A stretch of 64,000 bases of DNA, taken from contig NZ_RWIV01000001.1 of the NCBI RefSeq assembly GCF_003944835.1, positions 3,506,530-3,570,529 of the forward strand, read 5' to 3'. Origin of the DNA: Bacillus sp. HMF5848 (GTDB lineage Bacteria; Bacillota; Bacilli; Bacillales; HMF5848). Shown in pieces: positions 37,389 to 46,044 of the stretch (positions are counted from its first letter, which is position 1; each line of letters begins with the position of its first letter). The position numbers and the translations under genes are program-made. The notes below the pieces were generated by a model. The model ran no database searches. It was not told where the DNA came from and saw only the letters and a list, made by a program, of their open reading frames with translations.

Positions 37389-38683
37389 GATAAATTCCCT
37401 TCTACACGATATGAGCTCTTAACATCCTTTACAACCTCTATGTCACGCAACATTTGCATAATCTCCTCATAATCATGTAGCGAAGCACGATGAGTAACGA
37501 GGACAATTTCAGCAAGGTCACTATCCTTAAGTGGGAGCTGAAGTATTTTTTCAAAGCTAACATTTCTCTCCGCAAATAAAGCTGTAATATTAGCAAACGC
37601 ACCGACTTCATCCTTAACATGTATCCGTACAAAATATTTTGAAAAGATTTCAGACGGTTCTTTTAATTGCTTAGGAAATTGAGGTGTCACAAGTGAGCTT
37701 CCATTCACACCTAATCTCATATTCTTCATAACTCCCACTAAATCGGATACAACTGCTGTAGCTGTTGGCAAACTACCTGCACCCGGGCCATAAAACATCG
37801 TTTCGCCAACGGCCTCACCATATACATATACTGCGTTGTATTCATCATTTACAGAGGATAAAGGATGAGAATCAGGTAATAACGTTGGTTCGACACTTAC
37901 TTCAACCTTGTCCCCGTTCCGATCAGCTAATCCAATTAATTTCATCGTATAGCCTAACTGTTTACTATATTGCAGGTCTTCTTCTGATATTTTAGATATA
38001 CCTTTAACCGTCGTAACATCACCTAAGTCAATGTTCATCGAAAATCCTAGTGTGGCAAGAATAGACATCTTTCTTGCAGCATCAAGGCCTTCCACGTCTG
38101 ATGTAGGATCGGCTTCAGCAAACCCAAGCTTTTGTGCTTCGGCTAATACTTCTTCATAAGAACTACCGTATTTCATCATTTTAGTTAAAATAAAGTTGGT
38201 CGTTCCATTTACAATCCCCATCATTTTTGTAATGCGGTCAGATGCAAGGCCATCAACAAGACTCCGTAGAATAGGAATTCCCCCAGCAACACTTGCCTCA
38301 TAAAATAAATCACACCCTTGCTCCTTTGCAACCCTTAACAGCTCAGAACCATGCACTGCCATTAAGTCTTTATTAGCCGTCACGACATGTTTTCCTGACA
38401 GTAGCGCTTTTAATAAATATTCCTTTGTGTCATCAATACCGCCCATCACTTCAATCACAACATCTATCTCAGGGTCTTGGATGATATTATAAACATCTGT
38501 TGTTATCTTCTCAGTATCCACATGCACATCGCGTTGCTTATCCATATTACGTACTAATACTTTGCGAATTTCAACGGGACAGCCTACTTGATGCAATAGA
38601 CGATCTTGATGATTCTCTATTATTCTTACAACACCACTACCTACAGTTCCTAACCCTAATAATCCAACAGATATTGCCTTCAT
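37385..38683 (-). CDS. hom: Homoserine dehydrogenase
   Basis: A 432-residue enzyme reducing aspartate semialdehyde. Nucleotide site '[17 protein letters not shown]', catalytic-lysine region '[14 protein letters not shown]', '[17 protein letters not shown]', and a C-terminal ACT domain ('[21 protein letters not shown]') for feedback by threonine. First gene of hom-thrC-thrB; the three genes overlap by 4 bases each. No T-box leader was found in the short 5' region. Confidence 0.94.
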   Translation of the reverse strand: MKAISVGLLGLGTVGSGVVRIIENHQDRLLHQVGCPVEIRKVLVRNMDKQRDVHVDTEKITTDVYNIIQDPEIDVVIEVMGGIDDTKEYLLKALLSGKHVVTANKDLMAVHGSELLRVAKEQGCDLFYEASVAGGIPILRSLVDGLASDRITKMMGIVNGTTNFILTKMMKYGSSYEEVLAEAQKLGFAEADPTSDVEGLDAARKMSILATLGFSMNIDLGDVTTVKGISKISEEDLQYSKQLGYTMKLIGLADRNGDKVEVSVEPTLLPDSHPLSSVNDEYNAVYVYGEAVGETMFYGPGAGSLPTATAVVSDLVGVMKNMRLGVNGSSLVTPQFPKQLKEPSEIFSKYFVRIHVKDEVGAFANITALFAERNVSFEKILQLPLKDSDLAEIVLVTHRASLHDYEEIMQMLRDIEVVKDVKSSYRVEGNLS

Positions 38684-38835
38684 CAGCTGTCACTCCCTTT
38701 TTAAATGTCCGTTCCAAAAATACATTTGTTTTTCTATAGTGTACATTATAAGCCGTATACATATATGTGACAATAGTAATTTTTACTACATTCTATCATG
38801 TAAACGTTATCAGATCATAATTGACTACACTTTTC

Positions 38836-38875
38836 AAAAAAAAAAAAAAAAAAGTTCACCACATTATTTGGTGAG
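38836..38875 (-). terminator. Terminator of yutH with an 18-base homopolymer
   Basis: On the minus strand TTCACCAAATAATGTGGTGA-type stem (TCACCA/TGGTGA) followed by 18 consecutive T (plus-strand A run at 38836-38853). The hairpin overlaps the stop codon of yutH. Confidence 0.8.
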
Positions 38876-39856
38876 CCACTGAATAGAAGGTATCTTCCAT
38901 TGCTTCCTAGGTACAAGCATATTTTCATAAAAATATGCTAAAAAGTACTCATGCTTGTCACTGTTCTCAATAAGTCTGCGCAGGTTATCTTCATATGCGC
39001 CACGAGATTCTTCTGGCGCCATTAAACCATTTTCGACGTTTGTAAAAAAAGTGAGCGGGAAGAGAACTCTCGCATATAATAAACGCCATCCAAATGGAGA
39101 AAGTGGATTTTGCTGATTATATTCAATTAGAAAGGATTGTATATCTTTATTAACTTGATCATTGTGAATAGTTTCATGTCGAATCCATTCAGCTAAATCC
39201 CTACTACAGTGGTCGAACACCCAATCAACAGGTAGGTTATACGTAATATTTAAAATATCTCTCGTGAAACGTTGATGACATACTGTTCCTACATCTACAT
39301 CTGTAGGAGCAATGTCCAATTCAGTATCAACAACATATTGGATTGCATTCTCAGTTAATCCCATATAATATGGAAAAACATCCACAAATAACACTTCAAA
39401 TGATCCAACTGGACCTTTGGCGATAACCTGTCTCCAGACCTGTTCAAGTTGGTCCAGTCTTTTTTCCCAAAATATCTTCCAATACCCTAATCTATTTAAC
39501 GAAGTAACTTCGTATGGGTATCGAGCTCCTACCTTATGAAATCGTGCCAAATTTGTGCTTACATTACTATACCTACTCTCTTCCGTATACGGTACCTGCA
39601 ATAATGCAATTGTCCGATCTTGAACTTTGCTGAGATATTTATTTTTTTTATTTTTCACGAACGTAGCAACATGAAATTGACGTTTACGCCCCATATATTC
39701 ACTCAAAAGAATTAACTCTTGCAATTCTTTTTGGTCCATTTGTTGAATAGGGATAATAATATATAGTGTACTTCTTTCACGGAAACCTTCATACTCACCA
39801 ATACGCATTATGTGATGAGGCGTCAAGTCATAGTGCTTTGAAATATCCTCGATCAT
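38864..39856 (-). CDS. yutH: YutH/CotS-family spore coat-associated kinase-like protein
   Basis: A 330-residue protein of the CotS/YutH aminoglycoside-phosphotransferase-like family. Recognisable parts: 'FATFVKNKKN'-like N-lobe, catalytic-loop region 'WIRHETIHNDQVNKDIQSFL', and 'PVDWVFDHCSRDLAEW'. The usual HGD-x2-x-N of active kinases is replaced, so it may be a pseudokinase. ATG 39856 follows GGAGGG at 8 bases. B. subtilis yutH is a sporulation gene found on spores. Confidence 0.85.
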   Translation of the reverse strand: MIEDISKHYDLTPHHIMRIGEYEGFRERSTLYIIIPIQQMDQKELQELILLSEYMGRKRQFHVATFVKNKKNKYLSKVQDRTIALLQVPYTEESRYSNVSTNLARFHKVGARYPYEVTSLNRLGYWKIFWEKRLDQLEQVWRQVIAKGPVGSFEVLFVDVFPYYMGLTENAIQYVVDTELDIAPTDVDVGTVCHQRFTRDILNITYNLPVDWVFDHCSRDLAEWIRHETIHNDQVNKDIQSFLIEYNQQNPLSPFGWRLLYARVLFPLTFFTNVENGLMAPEESRGAYEDNLRRLIENSDKHEYFLAYFYENMLVPRKQWKIPSIQWLTK

Positions 39857-40091
39857 CGAAATATCCCTCCCTCTAAACCTATGTATATGAGTTGTTGTAA
39901 TTAAACATTCAAGCAAACATGATTTGATTATTTACCTTTATGGAAATACTAAAGACTACATTCCTTGCGTTATTTTATTTTTTTTTAGATAATGGAAAGA
40001 AGTAACAAAAAAGAGAGTGAAACTACAATTACTAGTAGTTATCTAATTCCCAGGTGCTATCAGACATTTTTGAAAAGGTTAGGTGATTTAA

Positions 40092-40592
40092 TTGGCTGAA
40101 GAAAAACGTGGTGATCAAGTAGAAGAAAAAGCAAGACAATGGCTAATAGACAGAGGTGTTACAACAGAGGATTTAGCAAAACTTGTTTATTATTTACAAG
40201 AAAAGTACCATCCAAGTCTATCTATGGATGATTGCCGTATTAACGTAGAAAGAGTTTTATCAAAAAGAGAAGTACAAAATGCCATTATAACTGGCATTCA
40301 ATTAGATATATTAGCTGAGAAAGGAATGCTTGAGGAGCCTCTACAATCAATTCTTTCTAAGGATGAAGGGTTATATGGTGTAGATGAGATTCTAGCGCTC
40401 TCTATTGTAAACGTGTATGGATCAATCGGTTTTACAAACTATGGTTACATTGATAAGCAAAAGCCTGGTATTTTAGCTGAACTGAATGATAAGTCTTCAG
40501 GAGCATGCCACACATTCCTAGATGACATCGTTGGTGCCATTGCTGCAGCTGCGTCAAGTAGACTAGCGCATCGCGCAGCAAATGTTGAATAA
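40092..40592 (+). CDS. yutG: YutG-like PgpA-family protein
   Basis: A 166-residue protein, phosphatidylglycerophosphatase A-related. Start TTG 40092 after AGGTGA. Motifs: 'ARQWLIDRGVTTEDLAKLVYYLQ', 'GITGIQLDIL'-type and 'GVDEILALSIVNVYGSIGFTN', ending 'HTFLDDIVGAIAAAASSRLAH'. The Asp/Asn-rich end matches the family. B. subtilis YutG is the same length. Confidence 0.87.
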   Translation: MAEEKRGDQVEEKARQWLIDRGVTTEDLAKLVYYLQEKYHPSLSMDDCRINVERVLSKREVQNAIITGIQLDILAEKGMLEEPLQSILSKDEGLYGVDEILALSIVNVYGSIGFTNYGYIDKQKPGILAELNDKSSGACHTFLDDIVGAIAAAASSRLAHRAANVE

Positions 40593-40691
40593 TTTAATGA
40601 GCGGACATTATGGTGTGTAGTTTGGTGTTAATGTAAGCATTACCTCAGTGATACGTGTGACACCGTACGAATATAAGCCGATAGTGAGATA

Positions 40692-40724
40692 CACTAAAAG
40701 CGAGCACAAAGTGCTCGCTTTTAG
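40692..40724. terminator. Terminator between yutG and yutF
   Basis: ACTAAAAGCGAGCAC / GTGCTCGCTTTTAGT perfect stem, AAA loop. Confidence 0.85.
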
Positions 40725-40769
40725 TAATACCTGATTGTTTAATATTTTATTGTCTGTCTTTTCGCCTTT

Positions 40770-41534
40770 TTATACATCCCAATCAGCTAGACTATCAACC
40801 ACATATGTTGGCTGCTCTGGATAACCTTTAAGCAGTTCTTTTGTTGTAACTCCTGTATGAACTAACAATGCATCTAACCCAGCGTTCATACCAGCTTTAA
40901 TGTCAGTATCATAATTATCTCCTACCATAAGCGTTTCTTCCTTACTTGTACCTAATACACGTAAAGCTTGTTCCATAATGATCTTTTCGGGTTTACCAAT
41001 AAAGATTGGCTGCACGCCTGTCGAAACAGCCACGACAGACGTGAGTGAGCCATTACCTGGTAACAATCCTCGCTCTGTAGGAATCGCGATATCACTATTA
41101 GTAGAGATAAATGTAGCGCCATTACGCACAGCTAAACAGCCTAAAGCTAATTTCTCATAATTAATACCGCGGTCAATACCCATTACAATATAATTTGGAT
41201 TATCCTCTTGAATAATTAGACCCTTCTCTTCAATAGCATGTCTAATACCTTCTTCACCAATTACATACACTGTAGCATTTGGTGTTTTGTTATATATGTA
41301 GTTAGCTGTTGCTTGACTAGTCGTAAATACTTGTGATGGCTCGGTTGGTATATCAAATTCTACAAGCTTTTGTGCCACTTGCTCTGGCGTGCGTGATGAA
41401 TTATTAGTCACGAACAAATAAGGAATATTTTTCATTCGAAGACGTTTAATAAAATCTCCTGCTTCTTCAATTTTTTCTTTTCCTCGGTACATTGTTCCAT
41501 CTAAATCAATTAAATATCCTTTATACTGCTTCAA
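40770..41534 (-). CDS. yutF: YutF-like HAD hydrolase (NagD family)
   Basis: A 254-residue HAD-superfamily phosphatase with C2B cap. Motif I 'YLIDLDGTMYRG', motif II 'FVTNNSSRT', motif III/IV 'PEKIIMEQAL' and 'MVGDNYDTDIKAGMNAG'. Start TTG 41534 after ATAGGAGTGG. Natural substrate unknown; NagD relatives hydrolyse small sugar and nucleotide phosphates. Confidence 0.92.
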   Translation of the reverse strand: MKQYKGYLIDLDGTMYRGKEKIEEAGDFIKRLRMKNIPYLFVTNNSSRTPEQVAQKLVEFDIPTEPSQVFTTSQATANYIYNKTPNATVYVIGEEGIRHAIEEKGLIIQEDNPNYIVMGIDRGINYEKLALGCLAVRNGATFISTNSDIAIPTERGLLPGNGSLTSVVAVSTGVQPIFIGKPEKIIMEQALRVLGTSKEETLMVGDNYDTDIKAGMNAGLDALLVHTGVTTKELLKGYPEQPTYVVDSLADWDV

Positions 41535-41664
41535 TTTAGTCCACTCCTATTATAATTGAAAATAATTAGGCTGCATTAAGGAAGCCTGCTTCTATAAAAT
41601 AGGCTCACTTGTGCTATAGCTAGCCACTCAGCTAGGAAGATATTTTATATTTTCCTATACGTTA

Positions 41665-41695
41665 AAATAAAAAACGCTCCTTATAAAGAAGCGTC
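41665..41695 (-). terminator. Terminator of the sufR-like gene
   Basis: Minus-strand GACGCTTCTT / AAGGAGCGTT stem followed by TTTTTATTTT. Confidence 0.75.
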
Positions 41696-41700
41696 TGAGC

Positions 41701-42342
41701 TTATTTCTTTTTATCATAGCTTATCTCATATTTGCAACAGCCATCTCCTGTTGCTATACATGACCTTACTTTGACTTTTTCAGGCTCTAGAAGTTCTTTA
41801 AATAGTTCATGCTCTAGCCCACATGCATATTTATGGTGTTGTGCTACATCCATAATCGGGCAATTATGTTCTTTTATAATGAAAGTATCATTATCAATCT
41901 TCTCACATTCTGCCATATAACCATTTTCATTTTGAATAGCTACTAATTCTTTAAGCTTTTCTTCACGAGATTTGCCACTTAGCCGCTCTTCATACATCGG
42001 TTTCAATCTTTCTTTGCGGTTGCTAAACATCTCTTTTACTAATTGAGTTCCCCCAACTTGTTCAATATCAGCTAGAATATCAAGCGTCAACGCCTTGTAA
42101 TTACGCGGAAATAAATCTTCACCTTTTTTTGAAAGCTTAAATACATGCGCAGGACGTCCCATCGGTTGACGAACTACCAACATTTCAATAAGCTCATCAC
42201 GCTCTAGTGCTTGAATATGACGACGCACTGCCATTTCTGTAATATTCATTTCTTTAGCGATATCAGCTACTGTAAGTTGATTATTCATTTTTAACAGATA
42301 AATAATTTCTTCTCTCGTTGATGAAGGCTTATTCATGTTCAT
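41701..42342 (-). CDS. sufR: SufR-type Fe-S-sensing HTH repressor
   Basis: A 213-residue protein. N-terminal winged helix (about residues 8-75) 'LTVADIAKEMNITEMAVRRHIQ', 'GRPAHVFKLSKKG'. The C-terminal half carries the SufR cysteine set: Cys in 'HNCPIMDVAQHHKYACGLE' (two) and 'VRSCIATGDGCCKYEI' (three). In cyanobacterial and mycobacterial SufR these ligands hold an Fe-S cluster and loss of the cluster relieves repression of suf. ATG 42342 follows GAGGCGGTGA. The same inverted repeat lies before this gene and before the suf operon in this window. B. subtilis has no clear homologue that I know of at this place. Confidence 0.85.
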   Translation of the reverse strand: MNMNKPSSTREEIIYLLKMNNQLTVADIAKEMNITEMAVRRHIQALERDELIEMLVVRQPMGRPAHVFKLSKKGEDLFPRNYKALTLDILADIEQVGGTQLVKEMFSNRKERLKPMYEERLSGKSREEKLKELVAIQNENGYMAECEKIDNDTFIIKEHNCPIMDVAQHHKYACGLEHELFKELLEPEKVKVRSCIATGDGCCKYEISYDKKK

Positions 42343-42364
42343 CGTAATTCACCGCCTCGCCTTC

Positions 42365-42394
42365 ATTTTACCTTATTTACTCTCATTCAAACAA
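42365..42394 (-). promoter_or_regulatory. Putative sigma-A promoter of the sufR-like gene
   Basis: On the minus strand TTGTTT (42394-42389), 18 bases, TAAAAT (42370-42365). The spacer holds AATGAGAGTAAAT, similar to AATGAGAATAGAT near the suf start. Confidence 0.5.
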
Positions 42395-42398
42395 TTAA

Positions 42399-42414
42399 TA
42401 AACATTAATGTTTA
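42399..42414. promoter_or_regulatory. Inverted repeat TAAACA-TTAA-TGTTTA, candidate SufR operator
   Basis: A perfect 16-bp palindrome directly upstream of the -35 of the sufR-like gene. The same 12 arm bases occur with a different N4 at 62309-62324 upstream of sufC. Confidence 0.6.
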
Positions 42415-42437
42415 AAAAGCTGTTACATTTACCTTTA

Positions 42438-42872
42438 TTATTTTTTAAAGGCATTGACAGGACCTAACTCCTTAGCTATATACTCTCGAATATAGGTAGG
42501 GAATTTCTGAGCAGCACTCAAAAACTCATGCGTTGTTTTGTAAAGTACATCGTGGTCCATTGCGAAATATTGCTGAGTTAACATTTTTCTTAGCTCAATA
42601 ATTTGTTTCAATTGTTCACCTACTGAGTGTGGAACAACCTTTTCATCTTCAAGAATATCAATAATATCTGCATAGCTTCCTGGATCACGCATGATAAATC
42701 CATCTATCATGGCGTTCCCTACATCTAATACACCATCAATGATGACATAAACGGCTCTTTCAAATGCGAGTTTATTCGTTTGCTTAATGTCAGTTTGTTG
42801 TTCAACCCAACTCGTAATTTCTTCTAGGTACTGTAGTATATTTTCGATTTTATCTCGGTCTACAAAATACAT
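42438..42872 (-). CDS. yutE: YutE-like HepT-family (DUF86) protein
   Basis: A 144-residue all-helical HepT-fold protein. 'LQYLEEITSWVEQQ' and 'AVYVIIDGVLDVGNAMIDGFIM' are typical. In HepT toxins the RNase/AMPylation target motif is R-x4-6-H-x-Y; here the matching sequence is RKMLTQQY, with Gln where His should be. No MntA/nucleotidyltransferase partner gene is adjacent. Likely a non-toxic domesticated member, as in B. subtilis YutE. Confidence 0.85.
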   Translation of the reverse strand: MYFVDRDKIENILQYLEEITSWVEQQTDIKQTNKLAFERAVYVIIDGVLDVGNAMIDGFIMRDPGSYADIIDILEDEKVVPHSVGEQLKQIIELRKMLTQQYFAMDHDVLYKTTHEFLSAAQKFPTYIREYIAKELGPVNAFKK

Positions 42873-42988
42873 TGAAAAACCCTCCGATTTGTAGTTACTA
42901 AAATAATATTAGCACATTTTTTTCGTTTTAAAGAAAAATCTGCTATCATTAATCGTAAAGAATAACGTGGAAACTGGGGGTACATAGT

Positions 42989-43255
42989 ATGAGTGAACGC
43001 TTTTTTTTATACGATGAGACAGTCAACACAAAAACACGGTTCGTAAGCTTTATGGGAGAAACAGAACGATTTGATTTAGCCATTATTCAATCAGACCGTT
43101 ATTATGGTAAATATATTGTCCTTAATATTTTGAGCAATTTATTTGCCATTATTGGTGAAGATGATCTTAATGAACCAGGCTATTTAGAGCATGCCTTTCA
43201 GCTTGATGAACAACAGGCACAAGAGCTTCGTGAATTTTTATTTGAGCTTGTCTAA
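42989..43255 (+). CDS. DUF3055-family protein
   Basis: An 88-residue protein 'MSERFFLYDETVNTKTRFVSF' with 'RFDLAIIQSDRYYGKYIVLN' and 'IIGEDDLNEPGYLEHAFQLD', the DUF3055 pattern. ACTGGGGGTAC precedes the ATG at 42989. Small, soluble, acidic. Function unknown. Confidence 0.82.
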   Translation: MSERFFLYDETVNTKTRFVSFMGETERFDLAIIQSDRYYGKYIVLNILSNLFAIIGEDDLNEPGYLEHAFQLDEQQAQELREFLFELV

Positions 43256-43270
43256 AGGAGATATTCACTA

Positions 43271-43492
43271 ATGCCAAATAATGAACACTACTCTGACTTC
43301 TCGAATGTTGAGGTAATGAAACAGTATAAAGCTCCTGAACATACGCCAGATGGCCCGTATGGGTCACCAATCGAAGCAAGAAACAGTGTTAGTCATGATT
43401 CAAGTAAACGATCATACAGTGCTTTTAATTATGAAAATAAAGGCCTACATGAAGACATTGAAAGAAAAGATCCTGGGTCACACCGAAATTGA
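43271..43492 (+). CDS. Small hydrophilic protein, unknown (73 aa)
   Basis: Starts 15 bases after the DUF3055 gene, with TAAAGGAGATATT as ribosome site, so the two form an operon. The product is very polar and probably disordered ('KAPEHTPDGPYGSPIEARNS', 'HEDIERKDPGSHRN'). No family recognised with certainty; such small cytosolic proteins often occur in Bacillus at this place. Confidence 0.62.
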   Translation: MPNNEHYSDFSNVEVMKQYKAPEHTPDGPYGSPIEARNSVSHDSSKRSYSAFNYENKGLHEDIERKDPGSHRN

Positions 43493-43530
43493 ACATATCT
43501 ATGTAATTTACTACTATTTATAACCAATGC

Positions 43531-43592
43531 AAAGAGGCTCATCCGAAAGCAGCACCAAAAGGTTCGCTTGTTCGGATGGCCTCTTTATTTTT
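43531..43592. terminator. Terminator between the DUF3055 operon and yutD
   Basis: AAAGAGGCTCATCCGAA / TTCGGATGGCCTCTTT long stem with a 24-base loop region and TTTTTT on the plus side. Confidence 0.8.
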
Positions 43593-43860
43593 TGACCTTC
43601 TTTAAAACAAAATAAGCACAGCCAAAGTTGCAATATTCATAAATGTACTCGGTAAGCGTACTGATTTTAGTGTCATAGGTAGCTTTTTGATTTTGATCAT
43701 CAAAAAACCCTCGTAAGCGCAACTGACTATAACCCCAGTCACCAACAATATAATCATACTTTTGTAATATGTCACTGTACCTTGCTTTAAAACCATCTTC
43801 ATTAAAACCATTTTTAAAATTTTCTATTACCTCGTATTGAGTGTTGTTTATTACGATCAA
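43585..43860 (-). CDS. yutD: YutD-like protein (DUF1027)
   Basis: A 91-residue protein. 'KARYSDILQKYDYIVGDWGYSQLRLRGFFDD' region contains the conserved YDYIVGDWGY and QLRLKGFF phrase of the YutD family. Start TTG 43860, 6-7 bases after GAGGTG; a 98-residue frame is longer only by unsupported codons. Function unknown. Confidence 0.87.
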   Translation of the reverse strand: MIVINNTQYEVIENFKNGFNEDGFKARYSDILQKYDYIVGDWGYSQLRLRGFFDDQNQKATYDTKISTLTEYIYEYCNFGCAYFVLKKVKK

Positions 43861-43976
43861 CGCTATCACCTCACACTTCAATTTTTAACATATCACAAAT
43901 TATAGTCAAATCTCCATCAATTTCTGTAACAATCATGATTTTTTTCGGACAACCTATAACCAAGGAGGTGTCAATA

Positions 43977-44708
43977 TTGAACAAATTCATTACAGTTCTA
44001 TTGCTGACAATTCCATTATCGTTAAGTGCTTGTGGCAACGCAAATTTAAATGATAACACTAGTATGCAGCATGATGGTGGTTACACGAAAGTGAACTATA
44101 AAAATGAACATGAAGAGCAAAATGTGTATGCTGACGATGATAAAGTTCGGTTTGGATACGTTCGTAGTCAAAAGTCTCCTGTTGAGACGACAAGAAATAA
44201 AGAAGGATTAAAGGCTATAGATACAGAACATACAGCATCAGTCATTAGTGAGCTAGTAACTCAGCTTCCTAACGTAAATGATGCCTCCGTTCTTGTGACG
44301 GACGAAGAAGCATTAATTGCCTACGATGCAAACACAAACAATCGATACGAAACCGCTGATCAAGTAAAGAAAACAGCTATGTCAGTCGTACCAAGATATT
44401 ATCATGTGTACGTATCTGATAACCCGCTTATGATGAGGGATATTGAAGGATTTAGTAATTTAAGCAGTAATACGGAAAATATTGAACAAGTATTACAGAA
44501 TACAATTCGCATGATGCTCGCTTCTCCACAAGGTCGAGATATGAGTGAAAGTGAAAACGAAAATGGTGAAGACAAGGATGACATGATGAACGAGTATTCA
44601 AACATGTCCAACCGTGAAAAAGATTTAGATGATCAGTCTTTACAACAGTATGAAAGAATATCTAACAATAATTTATATCCAGAAATGGAGTATAATTATT
44701 CAAGATAA
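43977..44708 (+). CDS. yutC: YutC-like sporulation lipoprotein (YhcN/YlaJ family)
   Basis: A 243-residue lipoprotein. Start TTG 43977 with AAGGAGGTG at 6 bases; lipobox LSLSAC. The YhcN/YlaJ core is 'ASVISELVTQLPNVNDASVLVTDEEALIAYD' region and 'VKKTAMSVVPRYYHVYVSDNP'. Acidic C-terminal tail with 'SESENENGEDKDDMMNE'. Family members are made in the forespore and sit in the inner spore membrane. Confidence 0.85.
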   Translation: MNKFITVLLLTIPLSLSACGNANLNDNTSMQHDGGYTKVNYKNEHEEQNVYADDDKVRFGYVRSQKSPVETTRNKEGLKAIDTEHTASVISELVTQLPNVNDASVLVTDEEALIAYDANTNNRYETADQVKKTAMSVVPRYYHVYVSDNPLMMRDIEGFSNLSSNTENIEQVLQNTIRMMLASPQGRDMSESENENGEDKDDMMNEYSNMSNREKDLDDQSLQQYERISNNNLYPEMEYNYSR

Positions 44709-44797
44709 ATTAGCCATTTCAATAATTTGGCCACACAAAAGACAAGCCGATAAACACTGAAAAAACTATCGGCAACGCTACACTTCGGAGAATATAT

Positions 44798-44844
44798 AAA
44801 GAGGCAACTCACTGTTTCTCACCTTACAGTTGAGTGCCTCTTTT
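44798..44844. terminator. Terminator between yutC and lipA
   Basis: AAAGAGGCAACTCACTGT / ACAGTTGAGTGCCTCTTTT near-perfect stem, convergent genes. Confidence 0.85.
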
Positions 44845-44852
44845 GTCTTAGA

Positions 44853-45776
44853 TCAAGCTTGTTTTACATTTTCTTTTTCATCTGCAAGACGGTGTTTTTC
44901 ACGGGCTGCTGCATTAACCTGTTCGTCAGCATGATAAGATGAACGAACTAAAGGCCCCGATTCGCAATGACTAAATCCTTTTGACATTGCGATGTCTTTT
45001 AATTCTTTAAATTCATCAGGATGATAATATTTTTCTACCGCTAAATGCTTTTTAGTTGGTTGCAGGTATTGACCAATCGTTAGGATATCAACATGATTAG
45101 CACGCAAATCATCCATTGCCTCGATAAGGTCTTCCTTTGTTTCCCCTAGACCAATCATAATACTTGATTTAGTAGGTGTATTTGGCTTCATTTCTTTAGC
45201 ACGGCGTAAAAACTCCAGTGAGCGTTCATACTTTGCTCTAGCACGCACCCGGTCTGATAGTCGACGCACTGTTTCAATATTATGGTTTAAAATGTCAGGA
45301 TTAGCATCCATCAATGTGCGCAGATTCTCTTCTACTCCGCCCATATCAGAAGGTAACACTTCAATTGTTGTAAAAGGATTTTTACGTCGAATAGCTCGAA
45401 CTGTCTCAGCAAAAACAGCGGCGCCTCCATCCTTTAAATCATCCCTTGCAACAGCTGTCACAACAACATGCTTTAAATTCATAAGCTGCACTGAATCCGC
45501 TACACGTTCCGGCTCTTGCCAATCCAATTCACTTGGCAACCCAGTTTTAACTGCACAAAACCGACATGCTCTTGTACAAACATCACCTAATATCATGAAG
45601 GTTGCTGTTCGTCTTACAGCCCAGCATTCATGAATATTAGGGCATCTTGCTTCCTCACAGACTGTATGTAAATTATTTTCACGCATCATTTTCTTCAAGC
45701 CTGTGTAATGTTCATTTGTGTTTAGTTTTATTTTTAACCATTCAGGTTTACGTTTGACTTGCTTACGATCTGACAA
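44853..45776 (-). CDS. lipA: Lipoyl synthase
   Basis: A 307-residue radical-SAM enzyme inserting two sulphurs into octanoyl-protein. Auxiliary cluster '[12 protein letters not shown]' and radical-SAM 'CTRACRFC' are complete; 'RSSYHADEQ' near the end gives the Arg-Ser-Ser-Tyr of the auxiliary cluster. GGAG lies 8 bases before TTG 45776; the TTG three codons upstream is too close to it. Consumes Fe-S clusters delivered by SUF/YutI/YutM. Confidence 0.95.
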   Translation of the reverse strand: MSDRKQVKRKPEWLKIKLNTNEHYTGLKKMMRENNLHTVCEEARCPNIHECWAVRRTATFMILGDVCTRACRFCAVKTGLPSELDWQEPERVADSVQLMNLKHVVVTAVARDDLKDGGAAVFAETVRAIRRKNPFTTIEVLPSDMGGVEENLRTLMDANPDILNHNIETVRRLSDRVRARAKYERSLEFLRRAKEMKPNTPTKSSIMIGLGETKEDLIEAMDDLRANHVDILTIGQYLQPTKKHLAVEKYYHPDEFKELKDIAMSKGFSHCESGPLVRSSYHADEQVNAAAREKHRLADEKENVKQA

Positions 45777-46044
45777 ATAACTCAACTCCTATGACAATAG
45801 TCTAACGTATATTATAATGCTTTCAACTGTGATAATCCAACAAACCGTCCATAAAGCAATCATTTCCAAAAAAAACTTTTCATGAAATAGCTCGAAACTA
45901 ACAAAATAAGATATATGAATGCGGTACATATTTATCACCTTTTGTTTAAGTATACAGCTAATAGTAGGTGTTTTTTCACAACCGTCTATAACTTGAACCG
46001 TTGACTCTTGGTACAGTTACTACCACGAAAGGAGAGATTTGCTT

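Noticed and set aside
38684-38835. T-box or other leader before hom
   Set aside because: The region is too short and lacks the stem-loop, T-box consensus and terminator expected.
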